The notes under the pieces are model-generated. The model was not told where the DNA came from. It saw nothing but the letters and a program-made list of their open reading frames with translations, and made no database searches. Below are positions 1 to 8,116 of a DNA stretch of 64,000 bases, in pieces. The position numbers and the translations under genes were made by a program. Every line of letters starts with the position of its first letter. Position 1 is the stretch's first letter. Origin of the DNA: CAVORB01 sp963736235 (GTDB lineage Bacteria; Pseudomonadota; Gammaproteobacteria; Chromatiales; Chromatiaceae); the NCBI GenBank assembly GCA_963736235.1, contig CAVTOR010000005.1, positions 1-64,000 on the forward strand, written 5' to 3'.

Positions 1-67
1 TGACGAGGATATTGGGCTTGTCGGCGGCCGCGATTGCGCCGGGCATCCAGGCCGACAACGCAATCAG
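1..67 (-). CDS. Sulfatase, N-terminal fragment (window edge)
   Basis: The minus strand here reads a hydrophobic leader (LVPLIALSAWMPGAIAA) followed by ADKPNILV. That is the usual signal peptide plus first beta-strand of a type I sulfatase, and it closely matches the start of the arylsulfatase at 5506-7266 (DKPNILFIMGDD). The rest of the gene lies outside the window. No ATG precedes the leader before an in-frame TAA near 160. Possible starts are CTG at 67, TTG at 58 or ATG at 46, so the start is unresolved or damaged by an indel. Family call is from motif recognition on a very short stretch. Confidence 0.5.
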   Translation of the reverse strand, partial: MIALSAWMPGAIAAADKPNILV

Positions 68-224
68 CGGGACGAGCTTACAGGGTCTTTTTGCACTGTC
101 TCCCGAGTCGAGGATATGGGTAAGTGATTGGGGAATGCCGTGGGAATTGGTGGCGGTCGCTTAGTAAGGTTGAAAGAATTAAATTGAACAGCTTGTCGGC
201 TTGGGTGTCGCTATTAGCCATCTA

Positions 225-271
225 ATCGGTATCGGTATCGGTGTCGGTATCGGTATGGGTATCGGTATCGG
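225..271. repeat. Imperfect hexamer repeat (ATCGGT)n
   Basis: About eight near-perfect copies of ATCGGT, with single variants GTCGGT and ATGGGT, lie between the sulfatase fragment and the cytochrome gene. A second, complementary-looking run of CGATTC/CGATCC units lies at 378-425, so the two could pair. The rest of 68-495 holds no gene that I can recognise. Confidence 0.7.
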
Positions 272-377
272 CTGACTGACCCCGTATCGCCAAGCTCCTC
301 GCTCAACCGTAGGCCCACGCTGCAAGCTTCGTCGAGCTTCTCATGGCCGAATACCATATCGCGTCTCTCTCTCGTCT

Positions 378-425
378 CCGATTCCGATTCCCATTCCGAT
401 AGCGATCCGATCCCGATCCCGACCC
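378..425. repeat. Imperfect (CGATTC/CGATCC)n repeat
   Basis: Tandem variants of CGATTC, CATTC and CGATCC ending in a C-run. Read on the other strand it gives GGATCG/GAATCG units, resembling the ATCGGT run at 225-271. It lies just downstream of the stop codon of the leftward octaheme cytochrome gene, so it could also serve as a 3' structure. Confidence 0.6.
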
Positions 426-495
426 CCCCCCGATTGCGCTCCGCCCATGAATAGATAGCGCTATGCAGGTTATTGGTGAACCGTTCCTAAGAACG

Positions 496-2907
496 CTACT
501 CGGCAGCGCCCCTGAGCTGCGCCAGCAGCGCGCTGACCTGCCCGGACGGGTCCGGGAAGCGGGCCAGGTAGCGCTCCGCCCAGGCGATGGTGGCGTCCCG
601 GTCGCCGGCCTTGGCGTTGAGGCTCACCAGCGCGAGCGCGATGTCGGCGTCGTTGGGGTGGCGGTCGGTGGCTGCCGTGAGGGTGGCGATGGCCGCGCGC
701 GGGTCGCCGGCCGCTTCCTGCGCCAGGGCGTGGACATAGGCGTAGCGGGACTGCTCCGGGGCCTGCTCGGCGGCGCGGCCGAGCAGGTCCACCGCGGCGG
801 GCAGGTGCTTGGCGCGGATCTCCAAGAGGCCGAGTGCGTGCAGCAGGTCGGCGTCGTCCGCTGCCTGTTCCAGCCCTTGCTCCAGCACGGCGCGGCCGTC
901 CGCGTCGCGACCGAGGGCGCGGTACAGGTCCGCAAGGTTCGCGTAGGTCGGGGTGAATCCGGGGTCGAGCGCCAGCGCCTGGCGGTAGTCGCGCTCCGCG
1001 GCATCGGCGTCGCCCAGCAGGCTGTCGAGCACGCCGAGGTTGAGCCAGTCCTCCGGGCGCTCGGCGCTGGTGAGCTGGGCCTCGCGGTACTCCGCCAGGG
1101 CCGGTGCGAGGGCCTTGCGCAGCGGGGATTCACGACCGGGGATGTTGGCCTCCAGCCGGGCGAAGGCGGCCATCGAGCGGGCCGTGTCGATGCGCACCAG
1201 GCGCGTCGGGTCGTGCAGCAGATCAAGCCCGATGCTCAGCGCGTTCTGCGGCGGCAGGCGCTCCAGGGCGCGGGCGACGGCGGCGCGCAGCAGCGGGGAA
1301 TCGGACTCGGCGAGGCCTTCCAACAGGGCCGGATCGACGGGCTCCGGCAGCTCGGCGAGCAGGTCCAGGGCCGTCGCCCGGGCGATCATGGGCGCCTGTG
1401 TATCCGCGGCCAGCGCGGCGAGCTTTGCCGCGGCGTCCGCTGCACCGCTGCGGCCGGCGTGCAGCGCGGTTGCGAAGTGCGCCGGGCGCTTTGGCGTGCC
1501 GTACCAGGTCTGCACCTGCGCCGCCGCCTGTGCCGGGGTCAGCTCGGTATGGCAGCCGGTGCAGGCGTCGGGCGTGCCGAGGGCCGCGGCGAGGTCCGGG
1601 CGCGGGATGCGCAGGCTGTGGTCGGCGCGCGCGTCTATGACCATGTAGTTGCGCTCGGGCATGTGGCAGTCGACGCAGGCGGTGCCGCTGCCCTTGGCGC
1701 CCGCGGTATCGGTCATCGGGTGATGATGGTGCTCGGCGCTGTCATAGCGCGCCGGTGCATGGCAGCGGGCACAGACGGCGTTGCCGGGCGCGCGCAGTTG
1801 CAGCGAGTGCGGGTCGTGGCAGTCGCTGCAGGTGACGCCCTGGTGGAACATGCGGCTCTGGATGAAGGAGCCGTGCACGAAGACCTCGTCTTGGATCTGC
1901 CCGTCGGCGTAGTACAGGCCCTCCGTCAGCAAGGCCAGCCGATGGGTGTCCTCCAGCGGTGCGTCCGGCGTGTAGGGGACGTGGAGCTGGCCGCGGCGGG
2001 CGTGGCAACGGGCGCAGGTATTGACCTCGGCATGACTGCTGCGGGGCGGCTCGCGGTGCGGCAGGCCGGTCTCCGGGTCCTGCACCCAGGTGGCGTTGTC
2101 GCGGTCGGCGAGGTCCGGCGCCAGGCCCTTGTGCGCATCCCAAGCGCCGGCATCACCCGCCGCCGCGGCCTCGGCCTGCGCTGCGTGCGCGGCGCCGGGG
2201 CCGTGGCAGGCCTCGCAGGCGACGTCGATCTCGGCCCAGGTGGTGGTGTAGGCGTCCGTGCTCAGGTCGTAGCCCTTGTGCAGGTCGGTGGAGTGGCACT
2301 CGGCGCACTGGTAGTTCCAGGTCTGGTCGCGGTTGGTCCAGTGCAGCGGATTATCGGGGCCGTAGTCCGCCTCGTCCGGGTAGAGGTGGAACCAGCGCTG
2401 GCCGCCCTCCTCCACCGGGCGCGAGTCCCAGGCGATGCCGAGCGCCTGCAGCCGTCCGCCCGGGAAGCGGATCAGGTATTGCTGCAACGGCGTCCAGCCG
2501 AAGGTGTAGGCGATGGAATAACTCGCGGGCTTGCCGTCCGGGCCGTCGGTGTCGACCCGGAATTCGTCGCCGTCACGGTAGAAGCGCGAGGTGACGCCGT
2601 GGGCGGTGAATTCGGCGTCGTCGAAGTCGCCGAGGACGTTGTCCGGCGTCGCCTCGGCCATGGCCAGGTCGTGGTGGGAGCCGCGCCAGGCGGTGAGCTC
2701 GGCGGCGTGGCAGGTGCCGCAGCGCGCGCTGCCGACATAGCCGTCGGTGGCGGCCTCGTCGGCCGCGAGCGCCGGCACAGCGGGCAGCAACATGCCAAGG
2801 ACAGCCGCGATGAGATGCGGGACAACCGGGGCCAGGCTCCGGACGGCAGGCACCATCGGCAACGGGGCGATGGCAGGGCGCCGGCCGGGGGACAGGGGGG
2901 CGGTCAT
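496..2907 (-). CDS. Octaheme c-type cytochrome fused to TPR repeats
   Basis: Predicted periplasmic multiheme electron carrier of about 803 residues. A long leader ending in PAVPALA precedes eight CxxCH heme sites: CGTCH, CAECH, CEACH, CARCH, CSDCH, CARCH, CVDCH and CTGCH, spread over roughly residues 63-455. After a helical linker, about four TPR-like helical pairs occupy roughly residues 625-800 (for example DWLNLGVLDSLLGDADAAE). The start at 2907 is chosen because a GAGGAG ribosome site lies just before it; an upstream GTG would place that site inside the gene. The heme part resembles cytochrome c554 / doubled-CXXCH families. The partner is unknown. The TPR tail suggests docking to another protein (inference). 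The neighbours are a porin-like protein and sulfatases. Confidence 0.85.
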   Translation of the reverse strand: MTAPLSPGRRPAIAPLPMVPAVRSLAPVVPHLIAAVLGMLLPAVPALAADEAATDGYVGSARCGTCHAAELTAWRGSHHDLAMAEATPDNVLGDFDDAEFTAHGVTSRFYRDGDEFRVDTDGPDGKPASYSIAYTFGWTPLQQYLIRFPGGRLQALGIAWDSRPVEEGGQRWFHLYPDEADYGPDNPLHWTNRDQTWNYQCAECHSTDLHKGYDLSTDAYTTTWAEIDVACEACHGPGAAHAAQAEAAAAGDAGAWDAHKGLAPDLADRDNATWVQDPETGLPHREPPRSSHAEVNTCARCHARRGQLHVPYTPDAPLEDTHRLALLTEGLYYADGQIQDEVFVHGSFIQSRMFHQGVTCSDCHDPHSLQLRAPGNAVCARCHAPARYDSAEHHHHPMTDTAGAKGSGTACVDCHMPERNYMVIDARADHSLRIPRPDLAAALGTPDACTGCHTELTPAQAAAQVQTWYGTPKRPAHFATALHAGRSGAADAAAKLAALAADTQAPMIARATALDLLAELPEPVDPALLEGLAESDSPLLRAAVARALERLPPQNALSIGLDLLHDPTRLVRIDTARSMAAFARLEANIPGRESPLRKALAPALAEYREAQLTSAERPEDWLNLGVLDSLLGDADAAERDYRQALALDPGFTPTYANLADLYRALGRDADGRAVLEQGLEQAADDADLLHALGLLEIRAKHLPAAVDLLGRAAEQAPEQSRYAYVHALAQEAAGDPRAAIATLTAATDRHPNDADIALALVSLNAKAGDRDATIAWAERYLARFPDPSGQVSALLAQLRGAAE

Positions 2908-2990
2908 CGGTTCTCCTCGCACAGTTCAAAATCGGGCAATCGACTGGGGTCCACGCGCACAATTTGCAGATGAGTCAAGTTTGCCTTCGT

Positions 2991-3043
2991 CGTTGTCGTT
3001 CGTCGTAACCGACTATCCGACCACGCTTACGACAACGACAACG
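2991..3043. other. Long hairpin, possible bidirectional terminator or 5' leader structure
   Basis: CGTTGTCGTTCGTCGTAA at 2991-3008 pairs with TTACGACAACGACAACG at 3027-3043 over 17 base pairs with one bulged base, closing an 18-base loop. It sits between the stop of the leftward gene at 3076 and the start of the cytochrome gene at 2907. It could end transcription of the upstream gene. No long T-run follows on either strand. Confidence 0.6.
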
Positions 3044-3075
3044 ATGTCCGCGCCATCCCTGGCGGCAGTTGATCA

Positions 3076-3528
3076 CTACTCCATCGTGATAGTCATTCCG
3101 CTCATGCTTCCGAGATTGAGATCGACGCCCTCGGTGCGTGAGTGCAGCACCAACATCACGCCATTCTGGTTCTTCAAGCGCAGTCCGCCCATGCCCCCGC
3201 CCAAGGCGACGCTGGCGTCGAGCTTGGTGAAGGTTCCTGGGAACTCTGAAATGTCAGTCAGATCGTAGACCTCGCCAGATGCGCTCATTTTTGAGATACC
3301 GGCATTGGCCCCGACACTGATTCCCTTGAGCTTGAACGAGTGGTCTTCGCCCTTGAATTTCAAGGTCCCGCTGCCCTTGCTACCGCCAATGATGAAGCCG
3401 AGCTCTTTTTCTTGAATGGAGACCGTGCCGACTGGTTGTTTGGCGTCATCGGCGACGGCCAGACTGCCGAAAAGCACCATGGCGGTCATGGCAACCGCGC
3501 CGATCATTTTGGAATAGGAATACAACAT
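3076..3528 (-). CDS. Exported glycine-rich protein, DUF1134/EipA-like
   Basis: A 150-residue protein with a clear signal peptide (VAMTAMVLFGSLAVADDA). The mature part has alternating beta-like segments: GFIIGGSKGSGTLKFKG, SGEVYDLTDISEFPGTF, LGGGMGGLRLKNQNGV. This layout resembles the DUF1134 (EipA) family of exported proteins, whose role is envelope-related and not biochemically defined. The assignment is by eye and moderate. The first 45 codons and the upstream 15 bases are duplicated at 4188-4341. It lies between the cytochrome and a porin-like gene. Confidence 0.7.
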   Translation of the reverse strand: MLYSYSKMIGAVAMTAMVLFGSLAVADDAKQPVGTVSIQEKELGFIIGGSKGSGTLKFKGEDHSFKLKGISVGANAGISKMSASGEVYDLTDISEFPGTFTKLDASVALGGGMGGLRLKNQNGVMLVLHSRTEGVDLNLGSMSGMTITME

Positions 3529-3543
3529 TGTTTTACTCTTTGC
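3387..3543. repeat. Direct repeat, copy 1 (5' end of the 3076-3528 gene)
   Basis: This stretch, covering the ribosome site, signal peptide and first 45 codons of the exported protein gene, is repeated almost identically and in the same orientation at 4188-4341. Differences are a few substitutions and short indels. Confidence 0.9.
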
Positions 3544-3924
3544 TGAAAGGGTTTGTTGAATCGGGTGAAGACTGCCGTGCGGGTTAAGAACCCACTCATT
3601 CGTCTTCTCGTTTGAAGATCGCTTTGTTCAGGCATCCCGGTGGATATCCTGAGGTCGCACTCTGTTGCGACGCGGCAAGAAGAGGCTATGAACGCGTCAC
3701 TATTCCAAGGCATTGACGCAGGGTACGATGGCGTCTTTCATCAGCGTGGCGCCGAAGTTGAGTAGTAGCCGGAGCTCGAACGCCGGTCAGCGTTTCGTGT
3801 TCATGAAATCTAGCATTCCTTGCTTGGCAACTCCGTTAGCCTTTGCATGTTAGTTGGCGGCTCGATCGCATAGATGATGACGGCGTGTTCATCATGTCGA
3901 CGGATAGAGCCGTCGTATCAGTTG
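3544..3924. other. Intergenic stretch without a recognisable gene
   Basis: About 380 bases upstream of the leftward exported-protein gene. Open frames here are short and show no family resemblance. The promoter of the 3076-3528 gene should lie in its left part, but I could not fix its boxes. Confidence 0.5.
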
Positions 3925-4160
3925 GTGGTGAAATACGTAACCCGCCTACCTCTTCTTTCTCTAACTGCTCACCCTGCGCTTCCATGGCCTTTTCCTTTGC
4001 CACCTTGGCTTCTCGGCGGCCTCGGCTGCCATCGCCTTGGCCTCGGCCGCCTCATCAGTGCATGATGGCCGCGTCTTCTGTCGCGGTTGCGGACTGGGCA
4101 AAGGCCAAGCCGCTGGTGAGTCCAATGCGGCGCTCAGTGCAGTTGATGTCAACAGGGTTG
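3925..4160 (-). pseudogene. Broken gene for a small Ala/Lys/Glu-rich exported protein
   Basis: Three minus-strand frames hold consecutive pieces of what looks like one small protein: a leader end (LTSGLAFAQSATATEDA), then DEAAEAKAMAAEAAEK, then AKVAKEKAMEAQGEQLEKEE. Joined, they give a signal peptide followed by a charged helical, coiled-coil-like region of the Lpp-like small protein type. Two frame changes (near 4085 and 4015) separate them. No single frame is open across the region. Either the gene is decayed or the sequence has indels. Confidence 0.55.
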
Positions 4161-4187
4161 AATCGACATGGTCAAGTCTCTGCTACG

Positions 4188-4341
4188 CAATGATGAAGCG
4201 AGCTCTTTTGAATGGAGTACCGTGCCGACTGGTTGTTTGGCGTCATCGGCGACGGCCAGACTGCCGAAAAGCACCATGGCGGTCATGGCAACCGCGCTGA
4301 TCATCTTGGAATAGGAATACGACATTGTTTTACTCTTTGCT
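4188..4341. repeat. Direct repeat, copy 2
   Basis: Second copy of the 154-157 base segment at 3387-3543, same orientation, about 800 bases away. Confidence 0.9.
4189..4325 (-). pseudogene. Truncated duplicate of the exported-protein gene
   Basis: Starts with MSYSYSKMISAVAMTAMV and matches the signal peptide and first mature residues (ADDAKQPVGTV) of the protein at 3076-3528. It then loses frame through small indels and runs into unrelated sequence. The retained leader and start look functional, but the mature domain is absent. It directly follows the porin-like gene, and its 3' end abuts the broken Ala-rich gene. Confidence 0.8.
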
Positions 4342-4405
4342 TTGGTTGCGTGATGGGAGGCGGACCCGCAGTCGCGCCGGTTGATATCAGGATTGAAGCT
4401 CAATC

Positions 4406-5227
4406 CTACTTCGGAAACATGAACTGGACTTGCGCGCGGATCTGCCAGTCGGCGCCGAAATCCGGGGTCACGGCGTTGTAGTACCCGGAGAGCTGCATGT
4501 TCACCGGCAGCTTGCCGAGGTGGAAGATCTTGCCGACGCCGCCACCGACCGGAACGGTCCAGCGGTTGTCGCTGTCGGCGGTCCAATTGGCGGTGATGAT
4601 CGGCGCCGAAGTCAGATACAGGCCGCCTTTGAAGTTGTAGTTGAGAAAGGGCTGAATCAGTCCGTTGTTGTAGTAGCCGCCCTGCTGGTTGTTGGTCAGC
4701 GACCAAATATTGTTGACCAAGGCGCCATAGACCCAGGGACTGCCCTTCTCCAGATGCAACAGCACCACGGATGGACCAAGCCCCCAGTTGCCGTTACCCA
4801 GCTCGTCGCTGGTGTTGGTCGGGGCCTGCACGACCGGTCCTGCACCCCAGATCCATTTGCCGGGATTGGCCGGCGACAAAAAGGCCGTGAAGACGGTATC
4901 GCCGACGCCGGTCGTGCTGCCGATGTCTTCTCCGAGCGACGGCATCCAGATCACGGGCACGATGGTCCGCGTGATGATGTTCCAGTCCTTGTTGATCGAG
5001 ATCGGGATCACCGGCTGGATATTGAGGATGTTCTGCGTGCCCCGTTCCGGCCCGTAGTTGAGGTTGGTGTTGTTCTGAAACGGTACGCTGATGAGGTTGC
5101 CGACCGGGTTCTGCGCGAGCTTGGCCAGCTCCTCGGCGCTCATCTCGGCCATCGCCGGTGCGCATCCCAGCCATGTGATGGCCAAAGCCCAGACCAGCCA
5201 ACGCCATGGATTGAATGATTTGTTCAT
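4406..5227 (-). CDS. Outer membrane porin-like protein (neuromedin U / phenol MetA family)
   Basis: A 273-residue protein with signal peptide (LAITWLGCAPAMA) and many aromatic-rich beta-strand segments, ending in the outer-membrane type C-terminus VQFMFPK (penultimate basic, aromatic-rich). Segments such as NPVGNLISVPFQNNTNLNYG, IQPVIPISINKDWNIITR and VGKIFHLGKLPVNMQLSGYY are typical of the family usually annotated as neuromedin U or MetA-pathway-like transporter. It probably forms a beta-barrel; the substrate is unknown. It may share a transcript with the downstream leftward genes. Confidence 0.8.
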   Translation of the reverse strand: MNKSFNPWRWLVWALAITWLGCAPAMAEMSAEELAKLAQNPVGNLISVPFQNNTNLNYGPERGTQNILNIQPVIPISINKDWNIITRTIVPVIWMPSLGEDIGSTTGVGDTVFTAFLSPANPGKWIWGAGPVVQAPTNTSDELGNGNWGLGPSVVLLHLEKGSPWVYGALVNNIWSLTNNQQGGYYNNGLIQPFLNYNFKGGLYLTSAPIITANWTADSDNRWTVPVGGGVGKIFHLGKLPVNMQLSGYYNAVTPDFGADWQIRAQVQFMFPK

Positions 5228-5505
5228 GAGCTCAGTCTTCGGGTAGAGGCAATGGGTGCCTCGGCAAAGAAGGATTCGGGCACGTTCGGCCGCACTGCGT
5301 GATGCCTAGATCAGACTGGTCAGCGCCCTCTCGGCCCTCAGCGGCCTCATGGTGGAGTGCCCAGCGGCGGAACGGTGCGCACATAAGGAAACGGCTCAGG
5401 TTTCGCGTTTTGCCTCACTGCCAGGCAAAAGACAAGGCTGACTCCCGTTATCCGGGCGGCCCTTGCGAGCCGCCCGGTCCATCGCATCACCGGCGCTTCG
5501 CGCCG
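5228..5505. other. Spacer between sulfatase and porin-like gene
   Basis: About 280 bases with no supported gene. It carries the region immediately 5' of the leftward porin-like gene and 3' of the leftward sulfatase. A GC-rich inverted motif around 5451-5480 (GGGCGGCCCTTGC / GAGCCGCCCGG) could be a terminator stem. Confidence 0.4.
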
Positions 5506-7266
5506 TTACTGACCGCGTGGCTGATGTGTTTCGCATCCTGCATCGCCGTGGATCATGTGATCCAGGTTGTAGCTCGCCGGAGTCTGCAGCGATGGGAAGT
5601 CCCGATACGTCTCGAGTTCCTTCAGCCACAGCAGCTGCCCGATGGGCAGCAGGTTCCAGTCATAGATATACGCGGTGCTTGGGGCGGCCAGTGCGCCACC
5701 GTAGCCCAGGAGGGTCCCATCAACCGACGCGACCGACCGCTCGAAGGGATCACGCTTGAGGTTGTTGACATAGGTCCAGTGATAGGTCTTTGGGGGTCCA
5801 GAAGCTATCCGTCGCATTGGAAGACACCATCGTGTAGTAGAACTTCCAGTTCTTGTACCGCACCGCCGAAGGATCTTTGCACCGGTGTAGTAGAAGAAGG
5901 TGTCGCGTGCCGAATCCGCCTTGCCTTCGAGATAGTCGCGCTGGTCGAACGCCATCCAGCGTGGTCTTGACGATGCCGGGGTACTCGCCGGCCTCGATCT
6001 GCTTCTTCAGGCCATCACCCGAAGGCCCGCCGGCGATATTGACCAAGGTGGGCACCCAGTCCAGTGACGAGAAGATCTGGTCCGGATTCGTGCCGGCCTT
6101 GACGTGCCCCGGCCAGCGAATGACCATCGGCGCCCGCATACCGCCTTCCCAGGTGGTGAGCTTGCCGCCTCTGAAGGGCGTGATGCCGCCGTCCGGGTAG
6201 GTGATGGTCTCGGCGCCGTTGTCGGTGGTGAAGACGACGATGGTGTTGTCGAGCTCGCCCATCTCCTCGAGCTTTTTCAGCACGTAGCCGATGTTGTCGT
6301 CCATCTGCTTCATGCCGGCTTCGTTGATGCCCCAGTCCTTGCCGCCCTTCTGCGCCCAGCATGTCCATCGTACTTGTCCGAGAGCATGGTCGTGACGTGC
6401 ATGCGCGCCGGGTTATACCAGACGAAGAACGGCTTGCCGGTCTTCTCGGGGTCGTTGCGGTCGAGGAAGTCGATGACCTGGGCGGAGATCTCCTCGTCCA
6501 CGGTCTTGGAACGTTCCAGCGTCAGCGGCCCTTCGTCCTTGCAGCTCTGGTTCTCTTCCGTGCCGTCCGAAGAAGTGCAGTGGATGACCGGCCGTGGCGG
6601 GGTCATGCAGAGCGCGGTCTTCGGGTCCACGGCACCGGGGACCTCTGCGAGACCCTTGACCGGGGTGTTCTTACAGGGCGGAACAACGGTCTGATCGGTC
6701 GGCGTCTTGTTGATGTCGGGGAAGCTGATACCCTGCATGGCGTCGAGGTGATACAGGTAGCCCCAGAACTCCTGGAAGCCGTGCGCCGTCGGCAGCGACG
6801 CCGATTTATCGCCAAGGTGGTTCTTGCCGAACTCGCCGGTGTTGTAGCCGAGATCCAGCAGGAATTTGGCCAGCGCGGGCGTGCCCGGCAACAGCGAGCT
6901 GGTGGCACCCGGAAGCTGCGGCATGACCATGCCGGCGCGCAGCGGATGCATGCCGGTGAAGAAGGCGGTGCGCCCTGCCGTGCAGCTCTGCTCGGCATAG
7001 TAGGTCATGAACCGCGCACCTTCATTGGCGATGCGGTCGATGTTGGGCGTCTCCCCAACCATGAGCCCCTGATGGTAAGCACCCACGTTCATGATGCCGA
7101 TGTCATCGCCCATGATGAACAGGATGTTGGGCTTGTCGCCGGGGTCGGCGGCATGGGCGCTGCCGATGGATAGACAGCCCGTCAGGGCCAGGATCGAACC
7201 GGCGGTTTTGAGCGCCGCCACGAGGGACAATTTCGGGGGAATTGGTTTGTTAAGTCGCATGCGCAC
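5506..7266 (-). pseudogene. Arylsulfatase, type I, with several frameshifts
   Basis: Hydrolyses sulfate esters; exported (leader LALTGCLSIGSAHAAD). N-terminal part shows KPNILFIMGDDIG, metal-binding Asp residues and the formylglycine site CTAGR (C-x-A-x-R type). The substrate domain continues as FGKNHLGDKSASLPTAHGF. At about 6360 one extra base shifts the frame into MKQMDDNIGYVLKKLEEMG and FTTDNGAETITYPDGG. Further shifts near 5950, 5880 and 5790 are needed to reach the C-terminal part (TYHWTYVNNLKRDPFERS). The total of about 580 residues is normal for the family. At least four shifts in one gene may be errors rather than decay, given the same problem in essential genes of this window. Cys-type activation would need a formylglycine-generating enzyme elsewhere. 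Confidence 0.85.
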
Positions 7267-7289
7267 TATCCTCTGGTTAAGAAGTGATA

Positions 7290-7532
7290 TCAGAATGCGG
7301 CGCCCGCGTGCGGGGCTGGGGTCAGGGTTGGAAAGCCGAGGTCATCGCCCGCGCCAACGGTATACGTGCCCGCGGCAGCGTCGTAGGTGCCTCTGGCGCC
7401 GGAGCTGGGGGCGGCATCTGCCGCCACAGCGACGCTAGCGCCAAATAACATGGCGCCAGACAACATAGCGGCCACTGTTGCGGCAAGAACCTTGGCGCGC
7501 AGACGCGCCGTTGGCCCAGGATTTTCAATCAT
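7290..7532 (-). CDS. Small exported protein of unknown function
   Basis: 80 residues. The start at 7532 gives a charged N-terminus (MIENPGPTARLRAK) and a signal peptide (VLAATVAAMLSGAMLFGAS) with cleavage near VAVAADAA. The mature peptide is about 35 residues and carries GTYDAAAGTYTVGAGDDLG. I do not recognise the family. It lies just upstream of the leftward sulfatase gene (24 bases), so co-transcription is likely. Confidence 0.6.
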   Translation of the reverse strand: MIENPGPTARLRAKVLAATVAAMLSGAMLFGASVAVAADAAPSSGARGTYDAAAGTYTVGAGDDLGFPTLTPAPHAGAAF

Positions 7533-7724
7533 CGCAGTATGCTCCAATTCACTCATAAAAGCTGGGGTTTCCGCCTTCAAACGCGGTGCGGGCATCGGTT
7601 CGAGGGGCGTCTTCGATTGCGGGATCGCTGCCACTGGCACAGTGGCACACAGCCGTCGCGACGACCCCGGCGCGAAGTCATTTGAACCCACGCCTGCCGA
7701 TATTCCCATTGGCCGTTCCACTTA

Positions 7725-7737
7725 GACTACGTACGTA
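7725..7737 (+). promoter_or_regulatory. Inverted repeat arm GACTACGTACGTA (left)
   Basis: Perfect reverse complement of TACGTACGTAGTC at 8285-8297. The two arms frame the degenerate receiver gene. The core TACGTACGTA is itself palindromic, as expected for a dimeric regulator site. A role as binding site for the FixJ-like regulator next door is inference. Confidence 0.6.
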
Positions 7738-7747
7738 ACGCGATGGG

Positions 7748-8116
7748 TTACCCCTCGTCGGACCTTGCCCTTCGGATGCCAGCCAACAGGTCGGCGCGTG
7801 TGACCGGCCTCTCCAGGATGACCAACCCGCCGGCCTTCAAGGCGCTGACTGCCTGCGGGACGTCGCCGCGATCGACGATGACCAGCGTCGGCATTCGGGC
7901 GCAGGCGGCGGCGAGCTGGCTCGGCTCGGAGCCACCGGAATCATTGGCCGGCATATCGATAAGCAGACAGCCGATCCGGTCTGGGCCGACATGATCGAGG
8001 CAAGCCTGCAGATCGGTGAACGCCTTGCTGCGCAGGCTCGCGGACCGCAGCAACTCAACGAGACAGGCGAGCATGGCGGGGTCAGCGCTGACCACATACA
8101 CCGTCACTGTTGGCAT
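7748..8116 (-). CDS. Degenerate receiver-domain protein (FixJ-type REC only)
   Basis: 122 residues with the fold pattern of a FixJ-class receiver (VTVYVVSADPAMLACLVELL, CLLIDMPAND, GDVPQAVSALKAGG, LERPV) and no output domain. The phosphoacceptor-like Asp is present (LLIDMPA). The acidic pair is reduced (SAD instead of DDD), the switch Thr is Val (VIVDRGDVP where family members have LTGHGDVP), and the catalytic Lys is Arg (LERP for LEKP). It may therefore bind partners without normal phosphorylation. The start at 8116 is preferred; an upstream start at 8152 is possible. It lies next to a complete kinase/regulator pair on the same strand. Confidence 0.8.
   Translation of the reverse strand: MPTVTVYVVSADPAMLACLVELLRSASLRSKAFTDLQACLDHVGPDRIGCLLIDMPANDSGGSEPSQLAAACARMPTLVIVDRGDVPQAVSALKAGGLVILERPVTRADLLAGIRRARSDEG

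Noticed and set aside
225..425. CRISPR array
   Set aside because: Units are 6 bases with no spacers; no cas genes. No CRISPR-like array seen anywhere in the window.
463..2973. Long plus-strand open frame opposite the octaheme cytochrome
   Set aside because: High-GC antisense shadow; the minus strand has eight CxxCH motifs and a signal peptide, while this frame is Arg/Gly/Val-rich without domains.
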